From positions 1 through 64,000 of the forward strand of contig JAFXUD010000064.1 in the NCBI GenBank assembly GCA_017535315.1: 64,000 nt of DNA. Direction: 5' to 3'. Shown piece after piece: positions 7,905 to 16,365 of the stretch. Position numbers and translations under genes: made by a program. Source of the stretch: Victivallales bacterium. GTDB taxonomy: Bacteria > Verrucomicrobiota > Lentisphaeria > Oligosphaerales > Oligosphaeraceae. How positions within the stretch are numbered: position 1 is the first letter of the stretch; the number at the start of each line of letters is the position of its first letter. The notes beneath the pieces are model-generated. The model did no database searches. It saw only the letters and a program-made list of their open reading frames with translations, and was not told the origin of the DNA.

Positions 7905-9446
7905 ATGAGCAGACAATGGATTGCCATTTTGGACTATGGCTCCCAATATACGCAGCTGATTGCACGGCGCATCCGCGAGATGGAGGTCTATTCGGAGATT
8001 ATCCCGTGGAATACCACCGCAGACGAGCTTCGCAAGAGGATGCCTGCGGGCATCATTCTTTCAGGTGGCCCGAATAGTGTTTTTGAAAAGGATGCGCCGA
8101 CCATTGACACGGAGATATTCAAACTCCAGGTGCCAGTGCTGGGAATATGCTACGGAATGCAGTTGCTCTCCTATACGATGGGCGGGCGTGTTGTGCCTGG
8201 AACCGAGCGTGAATACGGAAAGATGCCGATTGAGATATTGCCTGGCAACCCGCTGTTCAACGACATTCCCTCGACCATCACGGTCTGGATGAGCCATGGG
8301 GACAGAGTGGAGGCGATTCCCGCCAGTTTCACACGTGGGGCACTTTCCGCGACATGCCCCTTCGCCGCGATGTTTGACAATGAACAGCGTTTCTATGCCC
8401 TGCAGTTCCACCCAGAGGTGGTCCATACTCAGTATGGCACGCAGATTCTGCGGAATTTTGTTCTGGGCATTTGCAAGTGTGTGCAGGATTGGAAGTTGAC
8501 CTCCTGGGCGGATGACACCATTGCCCGTTTGAAGGCGCAGATTGGCGATGACGAGGTGGTGCTTGGGCTTTCTGGCGGCGTGGATTCGTCGGTTGTGGCT
8601 GTGCTGCTCAATCGTGCCATTGGCAAGAGGCTCCATTGCATCTTCGTCGATAACGGCCTGCTGCGCTATCAGGAGGCGGAGCAGGTGGCGCAGATGTTCA
8701 GGGACAATCTTGGGCTGGACCTGACGGTGGTTCATGCAGCGCAACGCTTCTATGACGCGCTCAAGGGGTTGGAGAATCCAGAGGATAAGCGCAAGGCCAT
8801 AGGACGCCTCTTCATCGATGTATTCGCGGAGGAGGCGCGCCGCTTCAGCCATTGCCGCTATCTGGCTCAGGGAACCATCTATCCAGATGTGATTGAGAGC
8901 CGTTCTCCGCGCAAAGGCCCCTCGCAAACTATCAAGAGCCACCATAATGTGGGGGGATTGCCAGAAGACCTTAAATTCGAGCTGGTTGAACCGCTTCGGG
9001 AGCTTTTCAAGGACGAGGTGCGCGGGGTCGGGCGTCATCTTGGATTGGCCGATGCACTTCTGGACAGGCAGCCATTTCCTGGGCCAGGTCTGGGGGTGCG
9101 CATTGTCGGCGAGGTTACCGAAGAGAAGGTCAGGCTGTTGCAGCAGGCCGACATCCGTGTGCAGGAGGAGATACGGAAGCTGCCTGACTATAAGAACATC
9201 TGGCAGACCTTCGCGGTTCTCTTGCCCGTCAAGAGCGTCGGCGTGATGGGTGACCAGCGCACATACGAATATACTTGCGTCATTCGCAGCGTCAATTCGC
9301 TGGATGCGATGACGGCAGATTGGACGCGGCTGCCTTACGACGTGATGGCTCGGATGTCGAACCGCATCATCAACGAGGTGCGCGGCATCAACCGAGTGGT
9401 TTACGATATATCCTCGAAGCCGCCAGCGACCATTGAATGGGAATAA
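7905..9446 (+). CDS. guaA: GMP synthase (glutamine-hydrolysing)
   Basis: GuaA converts XMP to GMP with ATP and glutamine. The 513-residue protein has the class I glutamine amidotransferase domain first (LDYGSQYTQLI at the start, nucleophile in GICYGMQ near residue 85, histidine in FHPEV), then the ATP pyrophosphatase P-loop LSGGVDSSV near residue 224. The C-terminal dimerisation domain has PFPGPGLGVRI and the usual PATIEWE ending. It follows hisF by 68 nt and precedes purC by 33 nt. Confidence 0.97.
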   Translation: MSRQWIAILDYGSQYTQLIARRIREMEVYSEIIPWNTTADELRKRMPAGIILSGGPNSVFEKDAPTIDTEIFKLQVPVLGICYGMQLLSYTMGGRVVPGTEREYGKMPIEILPGNPLFNDIPSTITVWMSHGDRVEAIPASFTRGALSATCPFAAMFDNEQRFYALQFHPEVVHTQYGTQILRNFVLGICKCVQDWKLTSWADDTIARLKAQIGDDEVVLGLSGGVDSSVVAVLLNRAIGKRLHCIFVDNGLLRYQEAEQVAQMFRDNLGLDLTVVHAAQRFYDALKGLENPEDKRKAIGRLFIDVFAEEARRFSHCRYLAQGTIYPDVIESRSPRKGPSQTIKSHHNVGGLPEDLKFELVEPLRELFKDEVRGVGRHLGLADALLDRQPFPGPGLGVRIVGEVTEEKVRLLQQADIRVQEEIRKLPDYKNIWQTFAVLLPVKSVGVMGDQRTYEYTCVIRSVNSLDAMTADWTRLPYDVMARMSNRIINEVRGINRVVYDISSKPPATIEWE

Positions 9447-9479
9447 ACATCGAAATCAATAATAAGGAGACAAAGAAAA

Positions 9480-10370
9480 ATGAATTACGACAAACAACAC
9501 GCTCTTTTGGAAACCGTCATTCCTGAACTGAACGCCCCGATTCGGGGAAAGGTTCGTGATGTCTATGACCTGGGGGAGACGCTCCTGTTCATTGCCACTG
9601 ACCGCATCAGCGCCTATGACTGTATCATGCCCAATGGAATCCCTGGAAAGGGGAGGGTGCTCACTCAAATCACCCTGAACTGGTTTAAGATACTGACGGG
9701 TATCCCCAACCACCTGGTGACGGCAAATGTCGCGAAATATCCTGCTGCACTGCAGAAATACGCCGCGGATTTGGATGGACGCTCCATGATTGTCAAGAAG
9801 CTGAAGATGCTGCCAGTGGAGTGCATTGTTCGAGGCTATTTGTCGGGTTCTGGCTGGGAAAGCTACCAGAAGAGCAGGACGGTCTGTGGTATTTCCCTGC
9901 GTGAGGGCTACCTGAAGTCCGCGAAGTTGGACGAGCCGATTTTCACTCCGACCACGAAGGCGCAGTCTGGCCATGACATGCCGATTGACGTTGCTTCGCT
10001 GGGGGGCATCATCGGCTCGGAGATGGCTGAGAAGCTGAAGGATGCGGCCATCTCCATCTATCGCCAGGCGGCGGAGTTCGCACTTGGACGCGGCATCATC
10101 ATCGCCGACACGAAGTTTGAGTTTGGCGTGGATGAAAAGGGCGAGCTCGTGCTGGCTGACGAGGTGTTAACTCCCGATTCGAGCCGTTTCTGGCCAGTTG
10201 CCTCATACGAGCCAGGCAAATCCCAGCCTTCGCTGGACAAGCAGTTTGTCCGCGACTGGCTTGACAGCGTGAATTTCAACCGTCAGCCGCCTGCACCTGA
10301 GCTTCCCGCCGAGATTGTCGCGAAGACGGCGGAGAAGTACAACGAAGCCTTGAAGGTTCTTACACGGTAA
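9480..10370 (+). CDS. purC: SAICAR synthase PurC
   Basis: PurC joins CAIR and aspartate to SAICAR in purine synthesis. The 296-residue length is nearer the longer PurC form of about 300 residues than the ~240-residue form common in bacteria. The motif GKVRDVYDLG near residue 17 and TDRISAYDC near residue 40 form the ATP site; YLSGSGW and IADTKFEFG follow as expected. AAGGAGA lies before the ATG. It is 20 nt from purB, whose enzyme acts on its product. Confidence 0.96.
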   Translation: MNYDKQHALLETVIPELNAPIRGKVRDVYDLGETLLFIATDRISAYDCIMPNGIPGKGRVLTQITLNWFKILTGIPNHLVTANVAKYPAALQKYAADLDGRSMIVKKLKMLPVECIVRGYLSGSGWESYQKSRTVCGISLREGYLKSAKLDEPIFTPTTKAQSGHDMPIDVASLGGIIGSEMAEKLKDAAISIYRQAAEFALGRGIIIADTKFEFGVDEKGELVLADEVLTPDSSRFWPVASYEPGKSQPSLDKQFVRDWLDSVNFNRQPPAPELPAEIVAKTAEKYNEALKVLTR

Positions 10371-10390
10371 TTTGACAAGGAAGCACATCC

Positions 10391-11824
10391 ATGAATTACG
10401 ATACTTACCAAAGTCCCTTTTCAACTCGCTATGCCAGCAAGCAGATGCAGCATATTTTCTCGGATGAGCACAAGTTCCAGACCTGGCGCAGCCTCTGGAT
10501 TGCACTCGCAGAGGCGGAAAAGGAGCTGGGGCTTGACATCACCGACGCGCAGATTGCACAGTTGAAGGAGCACGCCCTTGACATCAATTTCGAGGAGGCA
10601 GAGGCACGCGAGAAGGTGGTCAGGCATGATGTCATGAGCCATGTCTATGCATATGGCCTGCAGTGTCCCGATGCAAAAGGCATCATCCACTTGGGGGCGA
10701 CCTCCTGCTATGTCGGCGACAACACCGACCTGATAATCATGCGGGAGGCGTTGTCTATTCTGCGAGGAAACCTGGTGACGGTCATCAGCCATCTGGCCAC
10801 CTTCGCGGAACGCTATGCGGCTCAGCCGACCCTTGCCTTTACCCATTTCCAGCCTGCACAGCCTACGACGGTCGGCAAGCGTGCCACCTTGTGGATACAG
10901 GATCTCATGTCTGATGTGGAGGACTTGGACTATGTGGCGGAGGGGCTGCGTTTGCTTGGCTCAAAGGGGACCACAGGCACGCAGGCCAGTTTCCTGGAGC
11001 TTTTTGGCGGAGACCATGCACGCTGTGAAAAGCTGGACGAGCTGATCGCTACGAAGATGGAGTTTCCTGGATGCTATCCCGTTTCGGGGCAGACATATTC
11101 GCGGAAAATCGATGCCAGGGTGTTGAACGTGCTTTCAGGCATTGCCCAGAGCGCTGCGAAGTTCTCCAACGACATCCGCCTTCTTCAGCATCTGAAGGAG
11201 GTTGAGGAGCCGTTTGAGAAGAGTCAGATCGGCTCTTCGGCGATGGCTTATAAGCGCAACCCGATGCGCAGTGAACGGATGGCCTCCATCGCGCGTTATG
11301 TCATCTGCGATGCGTTGAACCCAGCCATCACCGCCGCCACGCAATGGTTTGAGCGTACGCTGGATGATTCTGCCAACCGGCGTGTCGCCATTGCGGAGGC
11401 CTTCCTGGCCGTGGACGGCATTCTCACGCTGTACAGCAACATCTCCAACGGTCTGGTTGTCTATCCCAAGGTCATCGCGCGTCATCTTGAGCAGGAACTG
11501 CCCTTCATGGCCTCGGAGAACCTGATGATGGATGCCGTTAAGGCGGGCGGAGACCGTCAGGAACTTCACGAGATCATCCGTGTGAATGCACAAGCTGCAG
11601 CGGCGAATGTGAAACTTAAAGGTGGTGCAAACGACTTCCTTGAACGTCTGGCGAAAGACAAGCATTTTGCAAAGCTGGGGCTGGATTTGAAGAGCCTTCT
11701 GGACCCACGGCGCTATGTTGGGCGCGCGCCAGAGCAGACCAAGGGGTATCTGAAGAGCTGTGTGAAACCATTCCTGGCGAAGAATGCAGGCTATGCCAGC
11801 GAGAGCGGCGAGGTCACCATTTGA
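10391..11824 (+). CDS. purB: Adenylosuccinate lyase PurB
   Basis: PurB cleaves SAICAR to AICAR and adenylosuccinate to AMP, linking the neighbouring purC and purA steps. The 477-residue protein carries the fumarase/aspartase superfamily signature SSAMAYKRNPMRSE near residue 282, with catalytic histidine regions in HDVMSHVY near residue 79 and in FTHFQPAQPTT near residue 152. Length and order of motifs are normal. The ribosome binding site is AAGGAAG. Confidence 0.97.
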   Translation: MNYDTYQSPFSTRYASKQMQHIFSDEHKFQTWRSLWIALAEAEKELGLDITDAQIAQLKEHALDINFEEAEAREKVVRHDVMSHVYAYGLQCPDAKGIIHLGATSCYVGDNTDLIIMREALSILRGNLVTVISHLATFAERYAAQPTLAFTHFQPAQPTTVGKRATLWIQDLMSDVEDLDYVAEGLRLLGSKGTTGTQASFLELFGGDHARCEKLDELIATKMEFPGCYPVSGQTYSRKIDARVLNVLSGIAQSAAKFSNDIRLLQHLKEVEEPFEKSQIGSSAMAYKRNPMRSERMASIARYVICDALNPAITAATQWFERTLDDSANRRVAIAEAFLAVDGILTLYSNISNGLVVYPKVIARHLEQELPFMASENLMMDAVKAGGDRQELHEIIRVNAQAAAANVKLKGGANDFLERLAKDKHFAKLGLDLKSLLDPRRYVGRAPEQTKGYLKSCVKPFLAKNAGYASESGEVTI

Positions 11825-11973
11825 TTTGGGATGTACGTCGCGTTTCGCGAGACACAGAGGTTGCCACTCGTTTTTTGCTGTGCTGAAGTGCAGGGCACAG
11901 AACAGGTTGCTGGCTTGCTCTGGGAATAAGGAAAGGCCTCGAATTGTGCTATTATAAATCCAAGGAGATACAA

Positions 11974-13257
11974 ATGTCAACGATTGTAGTAGTGGGAACC
12001 CAATGGGGGGATGAAGGCAAAGGGAAGATTGTGGATTTCCTGGCGTCGCAGGCGGATGTGGTTGCCCGTTTTCAAGGTGGAAGCAACGCGGGCCATACCG
12101 TGACGAACGAAGGGCGTGAATACAAGTTGCATCTGCTTCCCTCTGGCATCCTCTACTCTGGCTGCACCTGTGTCATCGGCAATGACGTGGTGCTTGATCC
12201 AAAGCTGCTGCTGGATGAAATCGATTCCATGAAGGCGTTGAACCGTCCGATGGGGACTTTGCGCATTTCGAATCGCTGTCATGTGGTAATGCCCTACCAC
12301 AAGCGTCTGGATGCGCTTCAGGAGCAGTTCCGCGGCAGTTCGAAGGTTGGCACGACGGGACATGGCATTGGGCCGTGCTATGCGGATGCCGCCGACCGCA
12401 TTGGCATCCGCGTGGTCAGTTGGATGGACAAGGAGGCGTTTGCCACCGAATTGAAGGCGGCGTTGGCCTACAAAAACAAATTGTTGACGAATGTCTTCGG
12501 TGCAGAACCCTTTGACTTCCTGGAGATTTTCGACGAGTATTGCGGCTATGCGGAGCGTCTGCGTCCATACGTCTGCGACACCTCTTCTTTGATGAACAAG
12601 TTGATTGATGAAGACAAGCGGATTCTTTTCGAGGGGGCGCAGGCCGCCATGCTGGATTTGTCGCATGGCACCTATCCTTTTGTCACCAGTTCGCATCCGA
12701 CGGCGGGAGCGGCCTGCATCGGGCTGGGAATTGGTCCGAAATGCATCCAGAAGGTTGTCGGCGTCGTCAAGGCATACGCCACGCGCGTCGGCGAAGGCCC
12801 CTTCCCGACAGAGCAGTTGAACGAAAACGGTGTGAAACTGCGCGAAATCGCCCATGAATACGGGGCGACGACAGGGCGTCCGAGGCGGACGGGGTGGCTG
12901 GACATGAGCGTCGTCCGCTATGCGGCGCAGATAAACGGACTGGATTGCATCGCCATTACGCGATTGGATATTTTGGATACCTTCCCTGAGATTAAAATCT
13001 GCACAGGGTACAGGCTGAACGGCGAGGCCTTGCATGAGTTTCCCGCCAGCCTGAAGGTATTGGGGCAGGTGGAGCCTGTCTATGAAACCTTGCCAGGGTG
13101 GATGTGCGACACCAGCGCCATTCGCGAGTATAGTAAGTTGCCAGCTAATTGTCGCGCATACGCGGAGCGCATTGCGGAACTTGCGGGAACCCGTCTTGGC
13201 ATCGTTTCCGTCGGGCCTAGTCGTGAACAGACTATCGTGCTTGAGAAGATGTTCTAA
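11974..13257 (+). CDS. purA: Adenylosuccinate synthetase PurA
   Basis: PurA makes adenylosuccinate from IMP, aspartate and GTP. I chose the ATG at 11974, 12 nt after AAGGAG, because translation from there starts directly in the family N-terminus VVVGTQWGDEGKGK, with the GTP-binding loop and catalytic aspartate. The motif VGTTGHGIGPCY and the C-terminal IGFVGPSR-like VSVGPSREQTIV support the call. The 427-residue length is standard. A 149-bp gap precedes it with no gene visible, so an internal promoter is possible. Confidence 0.97.
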   Translation: MSTIVVVGTQWGDEGKGKIVDFLASQADVVARFQGGSNAGHTVTNEGREYKLHLLPSGILYSGCTCVIGNDVVLDPKLLLDEIDSMKALNRPMGTLRISNRCHVVMPYHKRLDALQEQFRGSSKVGTTGHGIGPCYADAADRIGIRVVSWMDKEAFATELKAALAYKNKLLTNVFGAEPFDFLEIFDEYCGYAERLRPYVCDTSSLMNKLIDEDKRILFEGAQAAMLDLSHGTYPFVTSSHPTAGAACIGLGIGPKCIQKVVGVVKAYATRVGEGPFPTEQLNENGVKLREIAHEYGATTGRPRRTGWLDMSVVRYAAQINGLDCIAITRLDILDTFPEIKICTGYRLNGEALHEFPASLKVLGQVEPVYETLPGWMCDTSAIREYSKLPANCRAYAERIAELAGTRLGIVSVGPSREQTIVLEKMF

Positions 13258-13262
13258 AGACA

Positions 13263-14036
13263 ATGCCTTCATCTTGGCCTCAAGTCATGTTCCGTTTGGG
13301 CGCAGTCTGTTTTTTGTTTATGCTTCTTTGCAGTTGCAGATGTCTGAATACAAAGACTGATGAGAAGCCATTGGATGTGACGATTGAGCCCTGTATTTTG
13401 ACTCGTAATCCCTGTTACACAGCAGGACGGAAGATCGACGTGAAGGGATTGATGCTTCATTCGGTCGGGTGTCCTGTCCCTTCAGGGGAACGTTGGGTGA
13501 AATTGTGGAACCGTAAAGATTACGGGCGTGCTTGCGTCCATGGTTTTATTGATGCGCACTCAGGCGTCGTCTATCAGACGCTTCCCTGGGACCATCGTGG
13601 GTGGCACTGCGCCTCGGGCCCCAAGGGAAGCGGCAACAACACGCATATTGGCGTGGAGATGTGTGAGCCCGAGTTTCTGAAATACACGCATGGTGCGACG
13701 TTCGTCTGCTCCAACGAGGCGGCCTCTCGCGAGATGGTCCAGCGGACATATTGTTCCGCCGTCAATCTTTTTGCTTACTTGTGCAATCGATTTCAATTGA
13801 ATCCAGAGGAGCCAGGGGTGATTGTCTCCCACGCGGAGGGAAACTGCCTAGGCATTGCTTCAGCGCACAGCGACCCCGAACATCTTTGGCGGCAGCTGAA
13901 GATGCCGTTGAACATGGACAGCTTTCGCCAGGATGTCGCGAAAAAGCTACGTGTTTATAATCACCCCTTCAGGAAACACCTGTCAAGTGGGCGTCGGACA
14001 AAACACCAGATTTGCCATTATGGCACCCGAGGGTAG
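13263..14036 (+). CDS. N-acetylmuramoyl-L-alanine amidase-like lipoprotein
   Basis: The 257-residue protein resembles zinc-dependent amidase_2 peptidoglycan hydrolases. LMLHSVG near residue 62 holds a likely zinc histidine, IGVEMCEP lies in the core, and VSHAEGN with the later HSDPEHLWRQ would give the second ligand region. A hydrophobic N-terminus followed by LLCSC fits a signal peptide with lipoprotein cysteine; the ATG at 13287 would place it at a usual distance and is a good alternative start. It begins 5 nt after purA, so it is probably co-transcribed without a metabolic link. A 240-bp element begins 12 nt after the stop. Confidence 0.8.
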   Translation: MPSSWPQVMFRLGAVCFLFMLLCSCRCLNTKTDEKPLDVTIEPCILTRNPCYTAGRKIDVKGLMLHSVGCPVPSGERWVKLWNRKDYGRACVHGFIDAHSGVVYQTLPWDHRGWHCASGPKGSGNNTHIGVEMCEPEFLKYTHGATFVCSNEAASREMVQRTYCSAVNLFAYLCNRFQLNPEEPGVIVSHAEGNCLGIASAHSDPEHLWRQLKMPLNMDSFRQDVAKKLRVYNHPFRKHLSSGRRTKHQICHYGTRG

Positions 14037-14048
14037 GAGATCAAAAAA

Positions 14049-14285
14049 GGGAATTATATACTTTCGTTGCCGATTAGACTTCACCAACAGAGAAGAGCCG
14101 CGTAAGCGGTGGCAGGAGCATAGTCGTGGGTGGAGCGAAGCCGCGATAGCGGTGAAGCGAAAACCACGGTCAGATGACCACTCCAGTCCCCTGTGCGCCG
14201 TGCCGCGTAGCGTAGCGGCACGGCGTATTTTGGCCATCGACCAGTGAGGGACAAGGTCATCAGGAAACTCAAGTATATAATTCCC
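14049..14285 (+). mobile_element. Inverted-repeat element, copy 1 (237 bp)
   Basis: The element is bounded by a perfect 15-bp terminal inverted repeat, GGGAATTATATACTT at 14049-14063 and AAGTATATAATTCCC at 14271-14285. Inside are two GC-rich hairpins, one with gtgg/ccac arms and one built on gtgcgccgtgccgc/gcggcacggcg. No transposase is encoded. The size, ends and dispersed copies fit a MITE-like non-autonomous element. Strand is assigned arbitrarily so that copies 1-3 are plus. Confidence 0.8.
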
Positions 14286-14287
14286 CC

Positions 14288-14326
14288 AAAAAAAGGGGCT
14301 GTTGCACCATGTTTTGCAACAGCCCC
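14288..14326 (-). terminator. Rho-independent terminator of the first pseudopilin gene
   Basis: A perfect 12-bp stem, GGGGCTGTTGCA at 14295-14306 with TGCAACAGCCCC at 14315-14326, is followed on the minus strand by seven T residues (A run at 14288-14294). It lies about 30 nt past the stop of the gene ending at 14359. Confidence 0.9.
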
Positions 14327-14358
14327 CATGATGAGAGTGATCGATTTAGAAAAGCGGG

Positions 14359-15018
14359 TTATTTAAGTTTCCAAAGTTTGCCATTGGGGTCGGAGTAGTT
14401 GAGGGCTTCGCAGTGGCCGTCAACCATGACGGCATTGAAACAGTTGTTATGACGGACGCCGAGGCGGCACTGGGCATGTCCAATGGTAAGGCTTTCGGCT
14501 GGAGCCGCCCAATAGCGGACTTCTGTGTTGATGGCGTCAACGCAGTTGGCCGTCTCGGACGGCGTCTTGAACTCGTGGAGCTTGTAGAGGGTTCCAGTCT
14601 TGACAATGGCGCTGCATGTCGTATAGCATCTGCTGTAACTGGTCTTGAAGGGGTTGTCGTAGTGAATAGAGTCGGTTGAATCGGGGCGGTAGGTATTATA
14701 ACTGATTGGCGTGGCGTGAGCGGGGCAGACAACCATCTTGTAGTCGCCAAGATAGACAGGAGCGATGGCATCCTGCCACCAATAGAGAGGGGCCTGGCCA
14801 GAGGCGACGGCATAGTTGTAGAGATAGCAGTTGTAGTCCTCGAATTCCTGGGAGTACATGGCGAGGCCGAGTCCAATCTGCTTGAGGTTGCTGGTACAGG
14901 AGATAGCGCGTGCCTTTTCACGTGCCTTGGCAAGGGCAGGTAGCAGCATGGCGGCCAGGATGGCGATGATGGCGATGACGACCAGAAGTTCAATCAATGT
15001 AAAGCGTAGCGTTTTCAT
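14359..15018 (-). CDS. Prepilin-type N-terminal cleavage/methylation domain protein (DUF1559-like pseudopilin)
   Basis: The protein starts [20 protein letters not shown], a classic type IV prepilin leader with the cleavage site before the phenylalanine-like +1 position and a conserved glutamate at +5, followed by one hydrophobic helix and AKAREKAR. The C-terminal DGHCEAL is the short H-X9-DG-type signature of this family. It is 219 residues from the ATG at 15018, which has AAAGGAATCC before it; a longer reading adds 14 unlikely residues. Members are exported and may be cell-surface or secretion-associated pseudopilins. Lentisphaerota genomes often carry many copies. Confidence 0.92.
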   Translation of the reverse strand: MKTLRFTLIELLVVIAIIAILAAMLLPALAKAREKARAISCTSNLKQIGLGLAMYSQEFEDYNCYLYNYAVASGQAPLYWWQDAIAPVYLGDYKMVVCPAHATPISYNTYRPDSTDSIHYDNPFKTSYSRCYTTCSAIVKTGTLYKLHEFKTPSETANCVDAINTEVRYWAAPAESLTIGHAQCRLGVRHNNCFNAVMVDGHCEALNYSDPNGKLWKLK

Positions 15019-15029
15019 GGATTCCTTTC

Positions 15030-15065
15030 GATGATAAAACACAACTAGATGATAAAACACAACTA
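15030..15065. repeat. Perfect 18-bp tandem duplication upstream of pseudopilin gene
   Basis: The unit gatgataaaacacaacta occurs at 15030-15047 and again at 15048-15065, 12 bp upstream of the pseudopilin start at 15018. It lies in the 5' leader or promoter region and may alter expression through slippage. Confidence 0.85.
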
Positions 15066-15134
15066 ATTTACTTCATCTTTTCTCAAATGCTATTTAGGAG
15101 GATTTAATTTGGAGGTTTCGTTGTTGGATTTGAA

Positions 15135-15941
15135 TCAGTTGTTTGTCTTTGATGTGATGGTTCCCTCGTCCCAGACGTTCATGAAGACACCGTCCTTGTT
15201 GACTTCGATGGCGGTCTGTGGGGCGGCATGGCCGTCCAAGAAGGCGACATTCATCGCCTTGCCGTGGGCTCCGTAGGTTGGACCCACGTTGGTGAAGGTG
15301 GCTGCCTTGTTCGAATGTGCGATATTGTATCCAGCAGAAAGGCTGAAACCGATTGCAGATTCCCCGACGCGGCCATGTTCATTGGCGACGATATATTGTT
15401 TCCAGTCCTCCTGGAAGAGGATGGTCTGGGAAAGGTTTCTTTTCACGCTGGCTTCGTGCGGAAGGGGGGTGATACCAGAAACGGTGGAGTTCACGCCCAG
15501 AAATGCATTATAGACATAGTCAGTCACTACGGCCTTGGCGTGCCACGTGCCCACATGGTCTGAATTGGACGGGCAGAGGAACATCGGATAATACAGTGTT
15601 GAAGGATTCTTTTCCTCGTATCTGAGGAAGATGGATTTTGCCTTTGCCTCCGAATGTTTGCCGAAAATGTCGAAGTGATAGATATACTCGCTCCAGTAGA
15701 ATGAATAATAGGGGTTGGTTGCGCTGAGGTAGTGCTTGCTGGAGAAGGGTAGATAGTACCCATTGTAGTCGCCCGTGTAGATAAGGTAGTGCATGCTGGA
15801 TTGCTTCAGGTTGTTCAGGCAGGCGGTGCTACGCGCCTTTTCGCGTGCCTTCGCAAGTGCGGGCAGCAGCATGGCTGCCAGGATGGCGATGATGGCGATG
15901 ACAACTAAAAGCTCAATCAAGGTAAAACGCAGAAGTCTCAT
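15135..15941 (-). CDS. Prepilin-type N-terminal cleavage/methylation domain protein, second copy
   Basis: The 268-residue paralogue has the same leader ([17 protein letters not shown]) and AKAREKAR segment as the gene at 14359-15018, then diverges in the body, which is rich in tyrosine and histidine. The C-terminal FLDGHA is the family signature. GGAGAAGAACA precedes the ATG, and a good sigma-70 promoter lies at 15998-16025. The two pseudopilins are separated by 116 nt and may be expressed separately because the first has its own 5' repeat region. Confidence 0.92.
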   Translation of the reverse strand: MRLLRFTLIELLVVIAIIAILAAMLLPALAKAREKARSTACLNNLKQSSMHYLIYTGDYNGYYLPFSSKHYLSATNPYYSFYWSEYIYHFDIFGKHSEAKAKSIFLRYEEKNPSTLYYPMFLCPSNSDHVGTWHAKAVVTDYVYNAFLGVNSTVSGITPLPHEASVKRNLSQTILFQEDWKQYIVANEHGRVGESAIGFSLSAGYNIAHSNKAATFTNVGPTYGAHGKAMNVAFLDGHAAPQTAIEVNKDGVFMNVWDEGTITSKTNN

Positions 15942-15997
15942 TGTTCTTCTCCTGTGTTGTTCGAGAATATTCGTAATAGATTTTCTTTCAGTTACTA

Positions 15998-16025
15998 ATT
16001 ATACTGTAATCCTACCAAAAAACAA
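15998..16025 (-). promoter_or_regulatory. Sigma-70-type promoter of the second pseudopilin gene
   Basis: On the minus strand the -35 box is TTGTTT (16020-16025) and the -10 box is a perfect TATAAT (15998-16003), separated by 16 bp. It is about 57 bp upstream of the start at 15941. Confidence 0.65.
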
Positions 16026-16276
16026 GTATCAAGAATGTTTTTTGTGAGAAAAAGAGCTTGATGGATTTGCAAAGCGAATATGAGATATTATATTTTTATT
16101 AGTTTAAATTCTGACAGAAAGATAATGGCATTGAATCATTCAGATTTGCAGAAGCGTAGCTGCGAGAGTTTTGCACCAACGGCATTTGTGCAGTTGGGCA
16201 CTATTGCTATTTCCATTATCGCCATTATCATTATTAGTTAGGTCGCCCGTTGGTCCTGCATGGCAAGATACGGGCG

Positions 16277-16299
16277 ATTCAGATAGCCCGTATCTGAAT
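16277..16299. promoter_or_regulatory. Palindromic candidate operator upstream of XRE-cupin-ligase gene
   Basis: ATTCAGATA at 16277-16285 and TATCTGAAT at 16291-16299 form a perfect 9-bp inverted repeat around gcccg. A second inverted repeat, GATACGGGC at 16267-16275 with GCCCGTATC at 16286-16294, overlaps it, so the two pairings exclude each other in RNA. The site is 66 bp before the start of a gene with its own helix-turn-helix domain, so autoregulation is plausible. Confidence 0.5.
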
Positions 16300-16365
16300 A
16301 ATTCCCCGTGCCTTCTGTGCATTAAATAGAAAGAGTGTAATTTAGTGCAAAAGGTTAATCGAACA

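Larger units (their letters stand above)
15942..16365. other. Intergenic region between pseudopilin and XRE-cupin-ligase gene
   Basis: This 424-bp AT-rich divergent gap holds no gene I can support. It contains the pseudopilin promoter at 15998-16025 and a palindrome at 16277-16299. Nothing recognisable is seen between about 16030 and 16260. Confidence 0.6.

Noticed and set aside
13263-13286. Extra eight residues at the amidase N-terminus taken as part of the signal peptide
   Set aside because: Neither start has a clear ribosome binding site; the shorter start gives a more usual lipoprotein leader, so the longer extension is not trusted, although kept as the outer bound.
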